This document shows, piece after piece, positions 8,129-15,563 of a stretch of DNA of 35,375 nt (positions within the stretch are counted from its first letter, which is position 1; each line of letters starts with the position of its first letter). The stretch covers positions 1-35,375 of the forward strand of contig JARBUD010000042.1 in NCBI GenBank assembly GCA_029239875.1, written 5' to 3'. The translations under genes were made by a program, and so were the position numbers. The notes below the pieces were generated by a model. That model ran no database searches. It saw nothing but the letters and a program-made list of their open reading frames with translations, and was not told the DNA's origin. Source of the DNA: Xanthobacteraceae bacterium. Lineage in GTDB: Bacteria; Pseudomonadota; Alphaproteobacteria; Rhizobiales; Xanthobacteraceae.

Positions 8129-8420
8129 GCGAGCCTCGCCGCCCCGGAACGACCGCCTCATCGACATCGTCTTCCCCAGCGCCACCAGCCATCACGGCAC
8201 CCTCTTCAGGGGTGCCGCTCTCGCGCATGCCGGGTCGCCTTCATCGCGGCGGCCCGGCATGCGCGCACAGATTTCGTCACCGCCTCCTGCGAGCGGATCG
8301 ATTTCATCGCGCCGGCGTGGCTCGGCGAGATCATCAAGCTGAAGGGCGCGTGGTGCGGGTCGGGCGGCGTTCGCTCGGTGTTCGCTCGGCGTCGAGGTCT
8401 AACTCGTCGCAGAGGCGCCA
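8125..8420 (+). pseudogene. Acyl-CoA thioesterase (hotdog fold), frameshifted remnant
   Basis: A likely original ATG at 8125 overlaps the metE stop as ATGA, but the reading then changes frame repeatedly. In one frame from 8154 it reads RLIDIVFPSATSHHGTLF; from about 8235 in a second frame FIAAARHARTDFVTASCERI and then DFIAPAWLGEIIKLKG; from about 8345 in a third frame RVVRVGRRSLGV. Joined, these are the successive blocks of a YciA-type acyl-CoA hydrolase (hotdog fold), whose usual length is about 130 residues. A later in-frame TAA and loss of the last 20-30 residues complete the damage. At least three frameshifts are needed, so it cannot encode the enzyme. The ATGA overlap suggests it was once cotranscribed with metE. 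A strong 18-bp stem, 8222-8239 with 8248-8265, lies inside it and may be incidental. Confidence 0.8.
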
Positions 8421-8789
8421 TGAGCCGACATGAGGTGTTCGCCGGAAAGCGGACCTCAGACTGGTTACGGGAGACCGCCCACTGGCTAGGCTAGGTGGGG
8501 CGGCTGCCATCGTGAGGCGCAGTCGTAGCTGAGGCGTGGCGCTGGCGAACACCGCGTCGGAGTTCGGCTATGGTCACGCACCTCGCGGACGGACCACGCC
8601 GGAGGGTTTCCCGATCGGCGCCACAGCAAACCCTGCCCATGCACCAGCGATCATCGGCGCGTTGCCGGAAACCGGGCATTCGCAGAGGTCATTCTACCCT
8701 TGATCATCTCGACCACGGTAGGGCTTCTTCCGGCGATGAATTCAGGCCGCCGCCACCGGCGGCCTGTTCATCCCGGATCTCAAAGAGTC
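8421..8789. other. Intergenic stretch with a hairpin beside ridA
   Basis: No gene can be supported here. CGCCGGAAAGCGGACCTC near 8440-8457 looks like another fragment of the Rhizobiales-type repeat family. AGGCCGCC (8744-8751) pairs with GGCGGCCT (8758-8765). On the minus strand this stem lies 25 bases past the ridA stop and may end that transcript, though no T run follows. Confidence 0.4.
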
Positions 8790-9146
8790 TCAGGCGGACG
8801 TTCCGATCAAGGCCACCGCCGTGATCTCGATCCGAAGGTCCGGGTCGGCCAGACGAGCCTCGACGCAGGCGCGGGCCGGCGGGTTGGATGGGTCGATCCA
8901 GGCGTCATAAACGCTGTTCATGGCGTCGAAATCGACGATGTTCGGCAGGAACACCCCCACGTTGACCAGATCGGATTTCGTCGCGCCGGCCTGCGCAAGC
9001 AGGCGCTCGATCTTGGCCAACACGTCGCCCGTCTGCTGCAGGATTGATCCGCGGGGATCGTCCGCTACCTGTCCCGAGATGAACACCATGTTGCCGGCAA
9101 CGACGGCCTGGCTCATGCGTGAGCCGGCCTGATGGCGCTTGATCAT
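8790..9146 (-). CDS. RidA family reactive intermediate deaminase
   Basis: A 118-residue RidA/YjgF-family protein. RidA proteins are cytoplasmic trimers that hydrolyse reactive enamines and imines, such as 2-aminoacrylate released by PLP-dependent dehydratases, to ketoacids and ammonia. The key arginine is Arg92 in PARACVEARL, matching Arg105 of E. coli RidA, and the FISGQV motif at 22-27 is typical. The ATG has AAGGAG seven bases upstream. It is the last gene of a minus-strand operon after a PLP enzyme and an amino-acid ABC transporter. This supports a job cleaning up the enamine or imine product of that PLP enzyme. The substrate cannot be read from sequence. Confidence 0.93.
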   Translation of the reverse strand: MIKRHQAGSRMSQAVVAGNMVFISGQVADDPRGSILQQTGDVLAKIERLLAQAGATKSDLVNVGVFLPNIVDFDAMNSVYDAWIDPSNPPARACVEARLADPDLRIEITAVALIGTSA

Positions 9147-9221
9147 ATTCCACTCCTTGAACTGACATGGGGCGTCGGCCCGACATGCACCGGTCCGGCA
9201 CCGTTTCGAAGCTGATGGTCG

Positions 9222-10340
9222 CTATACCAACCGGGCGCGTATGCCGCGGGAGGCGATCAGGTCGAACGCCTCCGCCGCCGCCCGGTGCCCCGGCGCGTCG
9301 GCAGGGCGGGGGGCATCGCCGCGATAGGTCTGCTTGAAGCCGGAAGCGGTGAGCACGCAGACCAGTGGCTGCTGGAAGTCGCGCTCATGGCGCAGCAGCC
9401 AGGCGACGCCGGCAGCGGATGAGAGCTCGACGTCGAGCCCGTCATGACGCAGCAGGGCCTCGCGGACGCGCCGCATCTCGTCGTCCGACACCGCCACGGC
9501 GCATCCGCCGCTCTCGCGGATCAGCCGCAGCATGTAGGTGCCGTCCTGCGGATAGCCGGTCAACCGGTCGGCGATGGAGGTCGCCGCCGTCGTCACCGGC
9601 TCCGTCCACGGCTCCACGTGGTCGCGGCCATCAGTGAAGGCCACGGCAATCGGCTGGCACCCCGCCGGCTGCACGGCGATAAGTGCGGGGAGTGACCCCG
9701 CCTCCTGCGCCACGCCATGGCCAGCGCCCGCCAGTACCGGGCCGGCGCTGATCGGGGCGCAGATCGCCGCCGGCCGGGCACCGAGCTGGCGCGCCGCCTC
9801 GATACCGATCATGCGGCAGGCCCATTCGGCGAGCGGCGCCGCGAAGGTCGAATAGACCGGCGCGAAGCCCAGCTCCTGCGTGACGAGATCGGCGCAGCGA
9901 TAGGCTTCGCTCGGGTCGGCCCCGGCTTCAATCACCACGGCGCCGCGCGCAAGCACCGGAGCGATCCGTTCCTCCGCGGTTCCCCATGGAACGATGGCCA
10001 GCACCGGCACGCCCGCCGCGGCGCCGGCCGAGGCCGCGGCGAGGGCCGCATTGCCGCTGGAGGGCACCACCGCGCCCTTTGCCCCGGCGGCTTTCGCCTG
10101 CACCATGGCGAGCCGCATGATCCGGTCCTTGAACGAGCCGGTGGCATGCACGCCCTCATATTTGAGATACACCCCGGAAAGGCCGGGGATCGTGCTGGCT
10201 ACGAGCGGAGAGGCGGGCCAGCTCCGTGCCTGCGCCAGCTCATCAGTCATCGGCTCCGCGATGAGACGAACGCCGCCGCATGAGCAATAGCCGACGCTCA
10301 GAGGCGTCTCCTGCCCGCAATCGGAACAGACCACCCGCAT
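9222..10340 (-). CDS. Threonine synthase-like PLP-dependent enzyme with N-terminal zinc ribbon
   Basis: A 372-residue fold-type II PLP enzyme. Cys5, Cys8, Cys19 and Cys21 form a small zinc-ribbon at the N-terminus, as in archaeal-type threonine synthases. The PLP lysine is Lys71 in ATGSFKDRIM, and the phosphate/substrate loop PSSGNAALAAASAG follows. Relatives include threonine synthase, threonine dehydratase and diaminopropionate ammonia-lyase. Its place between an amino-acid ABC transporter (2 bases upstream) and ridA (75 bases downstream) argues for catabolic beta- or beta/gamma-elimination on an imported amino acid, not for threonine synthesis. The ATG is preceded by GGAG within the upstream gene. 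The substrate is unknown. Confidence 0.85.
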   Translation of the reverse strand: MRVVCSDCGQETPLSVGYCSCGGVRLIAEPMTDELAQARSWPASPLVASTIPGLSGVYLKYEGVHATGSFKDRIMRLAMVQAKAAGAKGAVVPSSGNAALAAASAGAAAGVPVLAIVPWGTAEERIAPVLARGAVVIEAGADPSEAYRCADLVTQELGFAPVYSTFAAPLAEWACRMIGIEAARQLGARPAAICAPISAGPVLAGAGHGVAQEAGSLPALIAVQPAGCQPIAVAFTDGRDHVEPWTEPVTTAATSIADRLTGYPQDGTYMLRLIRESGGCAVAVSDDEMRRVREALLRHDGLDVELSSAAGVAWLLRHERDFQQPLVCVLTASGFKQTYRGDAPRPADAPGHRAAAEAFDLIASRGIRARLV

Positions 10341-10342
10341 GC

Positions 10343-11074
10343 TCAGCGCTCCGCCAGGCGGCGCATGAACTGCTGGATGCGCGCGTCTTCCGGCGCGTCC
10401 AGTATCGCCTGCGGCGTGCCGTCCGCCAGGATGCGGCCCTGGTCCATGAACACGATCCGGTCAGCGACCTCGCGGGCGAAGTTCATCTCATGGGTGACCA
10501 CCAGCATGGTCATGCCGCTGTCGGCGAGCGAGCGCATCACCGCCAGCACCTCGCCGACCAACTCGGGATCGAGCGCCGAGGTCGCCTCGTCGAACAGCAT
10601 GACGCGCGGGTCCATGGCCAGCGCGCGGGAGATGGCGACGCGCTGCTGCTGGCCGCCGGAAAGCTGGCTCGGATAGCGGTTCCACTTGTCCTCCAGCCCG
10701 ACGCGGGCCAGTAGGACGCGCGCGCGCTCCTCCGCCGCCTTCGCGTCGCGCTTGAGTACCAGCCGCTGCGCCAGCATCACGTTCTCGCCGACGGTGAGAT
10801 GCGAGAACAGGTTGAATTGCTGGAACACCATGCCGATCTGCCGGCGGATGGCGGCGAGGTTGCCGGGGGCGCGGATCGACTGCCCGTCGAGCTCGACATC
10901 GCCCTGCTCGAACGGCTCCAGCCCGTTGACGACGCGCAGCAGCGTGCTCTTGCCCGAGCCGCTGGGGCCGACGATGGCGATGACCTCGCCGGCCTCGACG
11001 GCAAGCTTGATGCCGGCCAGCACCTCGAGCGAACCGAAGCGCTTATGGATGTTGCGAAGAGTCAGAATGGGCAT
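10343..11074 (-). CDS. Polar amino-acid ABC transporter, ATP-binding protein
   Basis: A 243-residue ATPase of the GlnQ/HisP family that powers uptake through the two permeases encoded just upstream. Walker A is GPSGSGKST at 36-44, the Q-loop is MVFQQFNLF near 82-90, the signature LSGGQ is at 138-142, and Walker B VMLFDE at 158-163 is followed by the family's ATSALDPE. The frame extends 45 codons further upstream, but that part lies inside the permease gene and lacks homology; the ATG giving [14 protein letters not shown] is the natural start. The gene sits 7 bases after the permease and 2 bases before the PLP enzyme. Confidence 0.96.
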   Translation of the reverse strand: MPILTLRNIHKRFGSLEVLAGIKLAVEAGEVIAIVGPSGSGKSTLLRVVNGLEPFEQGDVELDGQSIRAPGNLAAIRRQIGMVFQQFNLFSHLTVGENVMLAQRLVLKRDAKAAEERARVLLARVGLEDKWNRYPSQLSGGQQQRVAISRALAMDPRVMLFDEATSALDPELVGEVLAVMRSLADSGMTMLVVTHEMNFAREVADRIVFMDQGRILADGTPQAILDAPEDARIQQFMRRLAER

Positions 11075-11081
11075 CGTGTGG

Positions 11082-11747
11082 CTAGGGCTCCGTTCCGCCC
11101 GCATCGCGGGTGAATTTGCGCTCGAGCCATTCGCTGAGCTTGGAGATCGGGAAGCAGATGAGGAAGTAGAGCAGGCCGACCACGAGGAAGACCTCAAGCG
11201 GGCGGCCATATTGGAGGACCAGCTCCATGCCCCGGCGCATCAGCTCGTTGTAGCCGATGACGGTGGCGAGCGAGGTGTCCTTGATCACCGCGACATAGAC
11301 GCCGACCAGCGGCGGCAGCGCCACGCGCAGCGCCTGCGGTCCGAGGATGTAGCGCAGCCGCTGGCCGAAGCCGAGGCCGAGCGCGGTGGCCGCCTCGGTC
11401 TGGCCGCGCGGCACCGCCTCGACGCCGGCGCGCAACACCTCGGCGACATAGGCGCCGGTATAGAGTGAGATGGCGACGAAGGCGGCCCAGAACCGGTCGA
11501 CGTCGAGCCCCAGCATCGGCAAGCCGAAATAGATGAAGAAGAGCTGCATCAGCAGCGGCGTGCCGCGGAACAGTTCGATATAGGCGCGCAGCACGACGTT
11601 CAGCAGCCGGCTGCCGATGAGCTGCAGTAGCGTCACGCAGGCGCCGACGAAGGTGCCGACGAAGACCGCGATGGCAGAGAGCGTGAGCGTGGTGGCGAAG
11701 CTGTCGAGGATGAGCCAGCGCGAGGCCCAGACAGGCGTGAAATCCAT
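11082..11747 (-). CDS. Polar amino-acid ABC transporter, permease (second)
   Basis: A 221-residue inner-membrane permease of the HisMQ family with about five hydrophobic segments. The EAA loop, which contacts the ATPase, is visible as [20 protein letters not shown] around residues 135-155. The N-terminal signature for the family, [20 protein letters not shown], lies near residues 57-76. It follows the first permease by three bases, and the two form a heterodimer with the ATPase and the periplasmic binding protein. Substrate is not evident beyond polar amino acid or amino-acid derivative. Confidence 0.95.
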   Translation of the reverse strand: MDFTPVWASRWLILDSFATTLTLSAIAVFVGTFVGACVTLLQLIGSRLLNVVLRAYIELFRGTPLLMQLFFIYFGLPMLGLDVDRFWAAFVAISLYTGAYVAEVLRAGVEAVPRGQTEAATALGLGFGQRLRYILGPQALRVALPPLVGVYVAVIKDTSLATVIGYNELMRRGMELVLQYGRPLEVFLVVGLLYFLICFPISKLSEWLERKFTRDAGGTEP

Positions 11748-11750
11748 GGC

Positions 11751-12416
11751 TCAGCCTCGCGCCCGCGCCGGGAACAGCCGGCGGCCCAGCATGCCGAGGA
11801 TCAGCGCGCTGCCGAGGGTGAGCACGAGATAGAGTCCCGTCGAGAAGGAGTAGACCTCGATGGTCAGGAAGGTACGGGCGCTGATTTCGTTGGTCTGGCC
11901 GGTGAGCTCCGGCACGGCGATCACGGAGAGCAGCGACGAGCCGAGCAGTGTGGCGATGAACATGTTGGTTACCGCCGGAAACACCTTTGAGAGCGCCACT
12001 GGGGCGACTATCCAGATGAAGGATTGCAGCGGCGTGATGCCGAGGGCGGTCGCCGCCTCGCGGTGGCCGCGCGGCACGGCGTTGATGCCGGCGCGGAAGA
12101 TCTCGGCGAGATAGGCGCCGACATTGAAGCCGAGCCCGAGGATGCCTGCGGTGATCGCCGTCATCCGTATGCCGAAGCTCGGGAAGCCGTAGAAGACGAT
12201 GAATATCTGCAGCAGGACCGGCGTGTTGCGCAGCACCTCGACATAGACCGTCGCCAGCCAGCGCAGCGGCGCGACGGCGCTCGCCCGAGCCGCGGCGACC
12301 AGCACGCCGACGATTGCAGCAAGCGTGAAGGAGGCGAGCGTGATGACGATCGTCAGCCAGGCACCCTGAAGGAGGAGGCCATAATAGCTGGTGATCGAAC
12401 CCCAATCGAGAAACAC
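11751..12416 (-). CDS. Polar amino-acid ABC transporter, permease (first)
   Basis: A 221-residue HisMQ-type permease with about five membrane segments. YVEVLRNTPVLLQIFIVFYG near residues 60-80 and the EAA loop HREAATALGITPLQSFIW mark the family. I chose the GTG at 12416, with GGAG nine bases upstream, because an upstream ATG at 12452 lies inside the strong stem-loop 12431-12458 and adds 12 non-homologous residues. The alternative cannot be excluded. The gene is 52 bases downstream of the binding-protein gene. Confidence 0.92.
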   Translation of the reverse strand: MFLDWGSITSYYGLLLQGAWLTIVITLASFTLAAIVGVLVAAARASAVAPLRWLATVYVEVLRNTPVLLQIFIVFYGFPSFGIRMTAITAGILGLGFNVGAYLAEIFRAGINAVPRGHREAATALGITPLQSFIWIVAPVALSKVFPAVTNMFIATLLGSSLLSVIAVPELTGQTNEISARTFLTIEVYSFSTGLYLVLTLGSALILGMLGRRLFPARARG

Positions 12417-12430
12417 GTGTCCGGTCTCCG

Positions 12431-12458
12431 GCCGGCATGGGCGAGCGCCCATGCCGGC
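12431..12458 (-). promoter_or_regulatory. Stem-loop between binding-protein and permease genes
   Basis: GCCGGCATGGGC (12431-12442) pairs perfectly with GCCCATGCCGGC (12447-12458) around a 4-base loop. It lies 10 bases past the binding-protein stop and has no T run. Such stems commonly protect the upstream mRNA or reduce read-through, so that binding protein is made in excess over permease. Similar stems stand at both TRAP operons in this window. Confidence 0.7.
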
Positions 12459-12468
12459 ATCATCCGTG

Positions 12469-13299
12469 TCAGAAGCTCGGGTTGAGCGGTGCGGGCATCG
12501 AGGCGTTGAACCACTTCTTGTAGAGCGCGTTGCCGGCGCCCGTGCTGTTCAGCTCGAAGACGAACATGTCGACCCAGTTCTTCCAGTCCGGATCGCCGCG
12601 GCGCAGGCCGATGCTGTTGTAGTCGATCAAGTCCTTGAAGGCGTCGTCGATCACCACCTTGAGATTCTCGTCGAGCTTGGCCTGGTAGTTGAGGAAGTTG
12701 CTGTCCTCGATCATGGCGTCGACCTGGCCCTGCTTCAGCGCCAGCAGGGCAGCGGCGGAACTGTCGAAGCGCTGGATGGAGGCGCCGGGCACGGCGGCGG
12801 AGAACGCCTTGTCCTGCGTGGTGCCCTTGATGACCGCCACGCGCTTGCCGTCGAGATCCTTGGCCGCCTTCACGTCCGCGTCCTTCGGCACTGCGATGGC
12901 CATGACGACCGCCGTTATGTAGGGGTTGCTGAAGGTCACGACCTTGGCCCGCTCGGCGTTGCGCGTGAACTGGCCGATGATGAGGTCGACCTTGTCGGTG
13001 CGCAGGTTCGGGATGCGGTCGGCCGCCGTGGTGTCGATGACCTCCAGCTGGGCACCGAGGCGTTCGGCGGCCAGCTTCGCCACGTCGACGTCGAAGCCTT
13101 CCGGCTCGCCCGCGGCGTTGCGCATGCCGAAGGGCGGGAGGCTCAGGATGATGCCCACCCGCAGCTTCTTCGACGAGATGACCTTGTCGAGCGTGGACGG
13201 CGTCTGCGCGGCGGCCGGCGCCAGGGCGATGAGCGAACCCAGCGCTACGGCCAAGCCCATGGCAAAGCCCGTCTTGGCCAGCTTATCGAACGTGCCCAT
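12469..13299 (-). CDS. Polar amino-acid ABC transporter, periplasmic binding protein
   Basis: A 276-residue family-3 solute-binding protein. The N-terminus has a basic region, a hydrophobic core and a signal-peptidase site near PAAAQ (about residue 32), so it is exported to the periplasm. The mature part begins STLDKVISSKKLRVG and contains the family words GFDVDVAKLAAERLGAQLEV and KRVAVIKGTTQD. The ATG has AGGGGAG nine bases upstream; the longer frame begins inside the operator region. It is the first gene of the operon that continues with two permeases, the ATPase, a PLP enzyme and RidA. The ligand is probably an amino acid or derivative, not identifiable further. Confidence 0.95.
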   Translation of the reverse strand: MGTFDKLAKTGFAMGLAVALGSLIALAPAAAQTPSTLDKVISSKKLRVGIILSLPPFGMRNAAGEPEGFDVDVAKLAAERLGAQLEVIDTTAADRIPNLRTDKVDLIIGQFTRNAERAKVVTFSNPYITAVVMAIAVPKDADVKAAKDLDGKRVAVIKGTTQDKAFSAAVPGASIQRFDSSAAALLALKQGQVDAMIEDSNFLNYQAKLDENLKVVIDDAFKDLIDYNSIGLRRGDPDWKNWVDMFVFELNSTGAGNALYKKWFNASMPAPLNPSF

Positions 13300-13321
13300 A
13301 TTCTTGACTCCCCTTTTGTCT

Positions 13322-13382
13322 GCTATACCGGACACACTGTCGCTATACCGTACACGCTAGTGCAGCTGGCTCATTCCGGCAA
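13322..13382 (-). promoter_or_regulatory. Promoter and paired direct-repeat operators of the amino-acid uptake operon
   Basis: GCTATACCGGACAC (13322-13335) is repeated as GCTATACCGTACAC (13342-13355), 13 of 14 bases, exactly 20 bases apart, or two helical turns. On the minus strand TTGCCG (13382-13377) and TAGCGT (13359-13354) are spaced by 17 bases as a possible promoter, which would place the transcription start inside the first repeat. The site lies between the binding-protein gene and the divergent IclR regulator gene, so the regulator is the likely ligand. The repeats are seen; their occupant is inferred. Confidence 0.65.
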
Positions 13383-13393
13383 GGGGTGGCGGC

Positions 13394-14203
13394 GTGCTAG
13401 AGCAATTTCGGATGACGAGCCAACACGACGGGGCTTTTGATCGAATGGACCAAGTGCAGGCGCGCGCCCGAGGCATCGACCGTGTCGTCGAGATACTGGA
13501 GTTCCTGCGGGCGAGCCGCCGCCCGATCGGGATCGGCGATCTCGCAAAGCGGATCGCGGCGCCGCGCTCTTCGCTCTACGAGATCATCGGGCGCCTGACC
13601 GAAGCGGGCATCCTCGAGACGGTCGACCAGGAGGGCCGGGTCTTCTTCGGGCGCGCGGTCTATCTCTATGCCGACGCCTATCTCGATTCGCAGCCGCTGG
13701 TGCGTAACGGCAGGGACGAGGTCATCCGCCTCGCCGAGACGACGGGAGAGACGGCACAGCTCTGCATGCTGATCGGCAACAAATATACCGTCGCCCACAT
13801 GCAGCCCGGCTCCAATCTCTTCCGCATCAGCTCGGAGACCGGCATCCTCGTGCCCATCCCGTGGACCGCTTCCGGCCGCCTGCTGCTCGCCGGCATGAGT
13901 GAGGCGCAGATCCGCGCACTGATCCCCCCGGAGGACTATCGCCTGCCGGATGGCCGCAGGATCGAGATCGAGGATTTCCTGCACGACGTGCGCGACGCCC
14001 ATGCCCGCGGCTTCGCCGTCACCACGGCCCTCGCCGACGAGTTCACCACCTGCCTCGCCGCGCCCGTCGTCGATGCCACCGACCGGCCCGTCGCCACCAT
14101 CTGCTTCGTCATACCGGCGCGCACGCCGGAAGATCGACAGGCTGAACTGATGGAAAAGCTCATCGCCGGCGGACGCGCCGTCAGCCGGCAATTGCGCGGT
14201 TGA
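13394..14203 (+). CDS. IclR-family transcriptional regulator
   Basis: A 269-residue regulator with an N-terminal winged helix-turn-helix (about 22-85; LAKRIAAPRSSLYEIIGRL) and a C-terminal IclR effector domain, recognisable from IPWTASGRLLLAGMSE and the final AAPVVDATDRPVATICF. IclR proteins bind DNA as dimers or tetramers and sense small carbon metabolites. It is divergent from the amino-acid uptake operon, with repeated operators in the 94-base gap, and probably controls that operon and itself. The chosen start is a GTG with AAGGGG seven bases upstream; an ATG six codons later (13412) is an alternative with a weaker site. Confidence 0.92.
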   Translation: MLEQFRMTSQHDGAFDRMDQVQARARGIDRVVEILEFLRASRRPIGIGDLAKRIAAPRSSLYEIIGRLTEAGILETVDQEGRVFFGRAVYLYADAYLDSQPLVRNGRDEVIRLAETTGETAQLCMLIGNKYTVAHMQPGSNLFRISSETGILVPIPWTASGRLLLAGMSEAQIRALIPPEDYRLPDGRRIEIEDFLHDVRDAHARGFAVTTALADEFTTCLAAPVVDATDRPVATICFVIPARTPEDRQAELMEKLIAGGRAVSRQLRG

Positions 14204-14638
14204 CGATTTCAGCCTGCGCCGGAGCGGGGGCAGCCGGAAGCACACGGGTCGTTGGGACTGGATTCTACCGCAGCTCTCCTATGGAGAGTCGCGCCGCGTC
14301 CGCGTTGACGGCGCGCGGTCGCCCGCTATTTGCCCGGACAACCGGATGTCGGCGCCGCCGAGCGGATAAATTTCGACGACCGCAGATTCGGGATTGCCCC
14401 GGGAAAGTACCCGCACTATCGCCCTTAGGCCCGGCGGAAGGATCCGTTCACCGGGGCGGCGCCGTGCTTGGTATGGATTGTCGGCCTCTCCGCGCCGGAA
14501 GCCGTCCTCGGTCGCTCGCCTGGAAGCAGACATCCGGCTCTGGCGCCGGAAGTCGGATTCCGACCCATTGCGTAAGTTCAACATCAACCACGAGCAATTG
14601 GCCTACGTGCTCTCCATTGTATGGCTTAGACTTGCCGC
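14204..14638. other. Intergenic stretch, repeat-like remnants
   Basis: No gene is supported in these 435 bases. CTGGAAGCAGACATCC near 14520 and GCCGGAAGTCGGATTCCGAC near 14542-14561 resemble degenerate members of the dispersed repeat seen at 5301 and 32793. The last 70 bases are AT-richer and probably hold the promoter of the next gene, but no clear boxes can be named. Confidence 0.4.
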
Positions 14639-15196
14639 ATGGGACTATTGACCTTCAGCATCAACGTCACCCTGGACGGCTGCGTCGACCATCAGGAGGG
14701 AATTGCCGACGACGAGACGCACGTCTTCTTCACCCGCCTTATGGACGAGGCCGGGGCGATGCTGTGGGGGCGCGTCACCTACGAGATGATGGAGAGCTAC
14801 TGGCCGGCCGTCGCCCGCGACGGCGACGAGGCACCGCGGAGGATACGCGAGTGGGCGATCAAGCTGGAGGCCAAGCCGAAATACGTGGTGTCGTCGACGC
14901 GAAAGGCCTTCCCGTGGACCAACAGCCACCACATCGCCGGCGACCTGCGCACGGGCGTGCAGCGGCTCAAGGACGCAACTCCGGCCGGCGTGCTCCTGGG
15001 TAGCGGCAAGCTCGCGAACGAGCTCGACCGGCTGGATCTGATCGACGAGTACAATCTCCTCGTCCACCCCAGGATCGCCGGCCACGGCCCAACCCTCTAC
15101 CAGAGCGGGCTGCCCAGCACGCGACGGCTCGAGCTGATCTCGGCCACGCCGCTTCGCAGCGGCGCCGTCGCCATGCATTACCGGCGCGCTCGTTAA
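14639..15196 (+). CDS. Dihydrofolate reductase / RibD C-terminal domain family protein
   Basis: A 185-residue stand-alone protein of the RibD C-terminal/DHFR-like fold (YwjB/YyaP type). The N-terminal LTFSINVTLDGCVDH, the central LWGRVTYEMMESYWP and GVLLGSGKLANELDRLDLIDEYNLLVHP, and the end LELISATPLRSGAVAMHYR are all characteristic. Members bind NADPH-like cofactors, but their substrates are mostly unknown and true dihydrofolate reductase activity is not expected. It stands alone with no evident operon partner. The ATG has no strong Shine-Dalgarno sequence, yet homology begins at this Met. Confidence 0.9.
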   Translation: MGLLTFSINVTLDGCVDHQEGIADDETHVFFTRLMDEAGAMLWGRVTYEMMESYWPAVARDGDEAPRRIREWAIKLEAKPKYVVSSTRKAFPWTNSHHIAGDLRTGVQRLKDATPAGVLLGSGKLANELDRLDLIDEYNLLVHPRIAGHGPTLYQSGLPSTRRLELISATPLRSGAVAMHYRRAR

Positions 15197-15435
15197 TCCG
15201 GAGCAGCCTCTTCGCGCTCAGCTCGCGCGCTGCAGGAAGTCTTCTCGCCGCGCAACGCGGCATACCACCCAATTCAGTCGTCGAATCCAGTCGGGTATCT
15301 CAAGGGCATCCGTGCGCCACTTTCAGACGTTGGGACTTGGCTCGAAAGCGGATATTCATCATTTAGCATTCCAGGAGCCGTAAGCGGATTCCAGCTGCGG
15401 TAGGTCGACATCGGGCCGCACCTATGCACTGGATC
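15197..15435. other. Intergenic stretch, no gene recognised
   Basis: About 240 bases between convergent genes. GGCTCGAAAGCGGATATTC near 15338-15356 again resembles the dispersed repeat family. No convincing terminator or coding frame is seen. Confidence 0.35.
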
Positions 15436-15534
15436 TCAGCTGCCGTCCTGCTTGTTTGCGCGAATTTCGCGCGGCCCGACGCCTGTCGGCGTTTCACGTC
15501 CGTGATGTGACAGCGCCTCTGGGTCGCTGTGCAT
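15436..15534 (-). CDS. Possible small protein downstream of the TRAP permease gene (32 aa)
   Basis: A 32-codon frame begins with an ATG preceded by GGAAGGGGG five bases upstream, one of the best ribosome sites in the region, 29 bases past the stop of the TRAP large permease on the same strand. The product is hydrophilic (starts MHSDPEALSHHGRE, ends NKQDGS), with no membrane segment or known motif. A palindrome GCGCGAAATTCGCGC on the minus strand lies inside it. It could be a chance frame in a trailer region; I report it because of the ribosome site and position only. Confidence 0.25.
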   Translation of the reverse strand: MHSDPEALSHHGRETPTGVGPREIRANKQDGS

Positions 15535-15563
15535 GGTACCCCCTTCCGGAAAGCGCCCGATCT

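Noticed and set aside
8222..8265. 18-bp perfect stem downstream of metE as a terminator
   Set aside because: It has no T run and lies inside the thioesterase pseudogene, where it encodes recognisable family residues; the symmetry may be incidental.
8573..8720. Short plus-strand frame reading GFPIGATANPAHAPAIIGAL as a possible gene fragment
   Set aside because: It looks somewhat protein-like but I cannot assign a family, and it lacks a start and ribosome site; left unannotated.
9222..9229. GCTATACC word resembling the IclR operator unit, at the end of the PLP enzyme gene
   Set aside because: Only eight bases match, it includes the stop codon of the gene, and no promoter is near; treated as chance.
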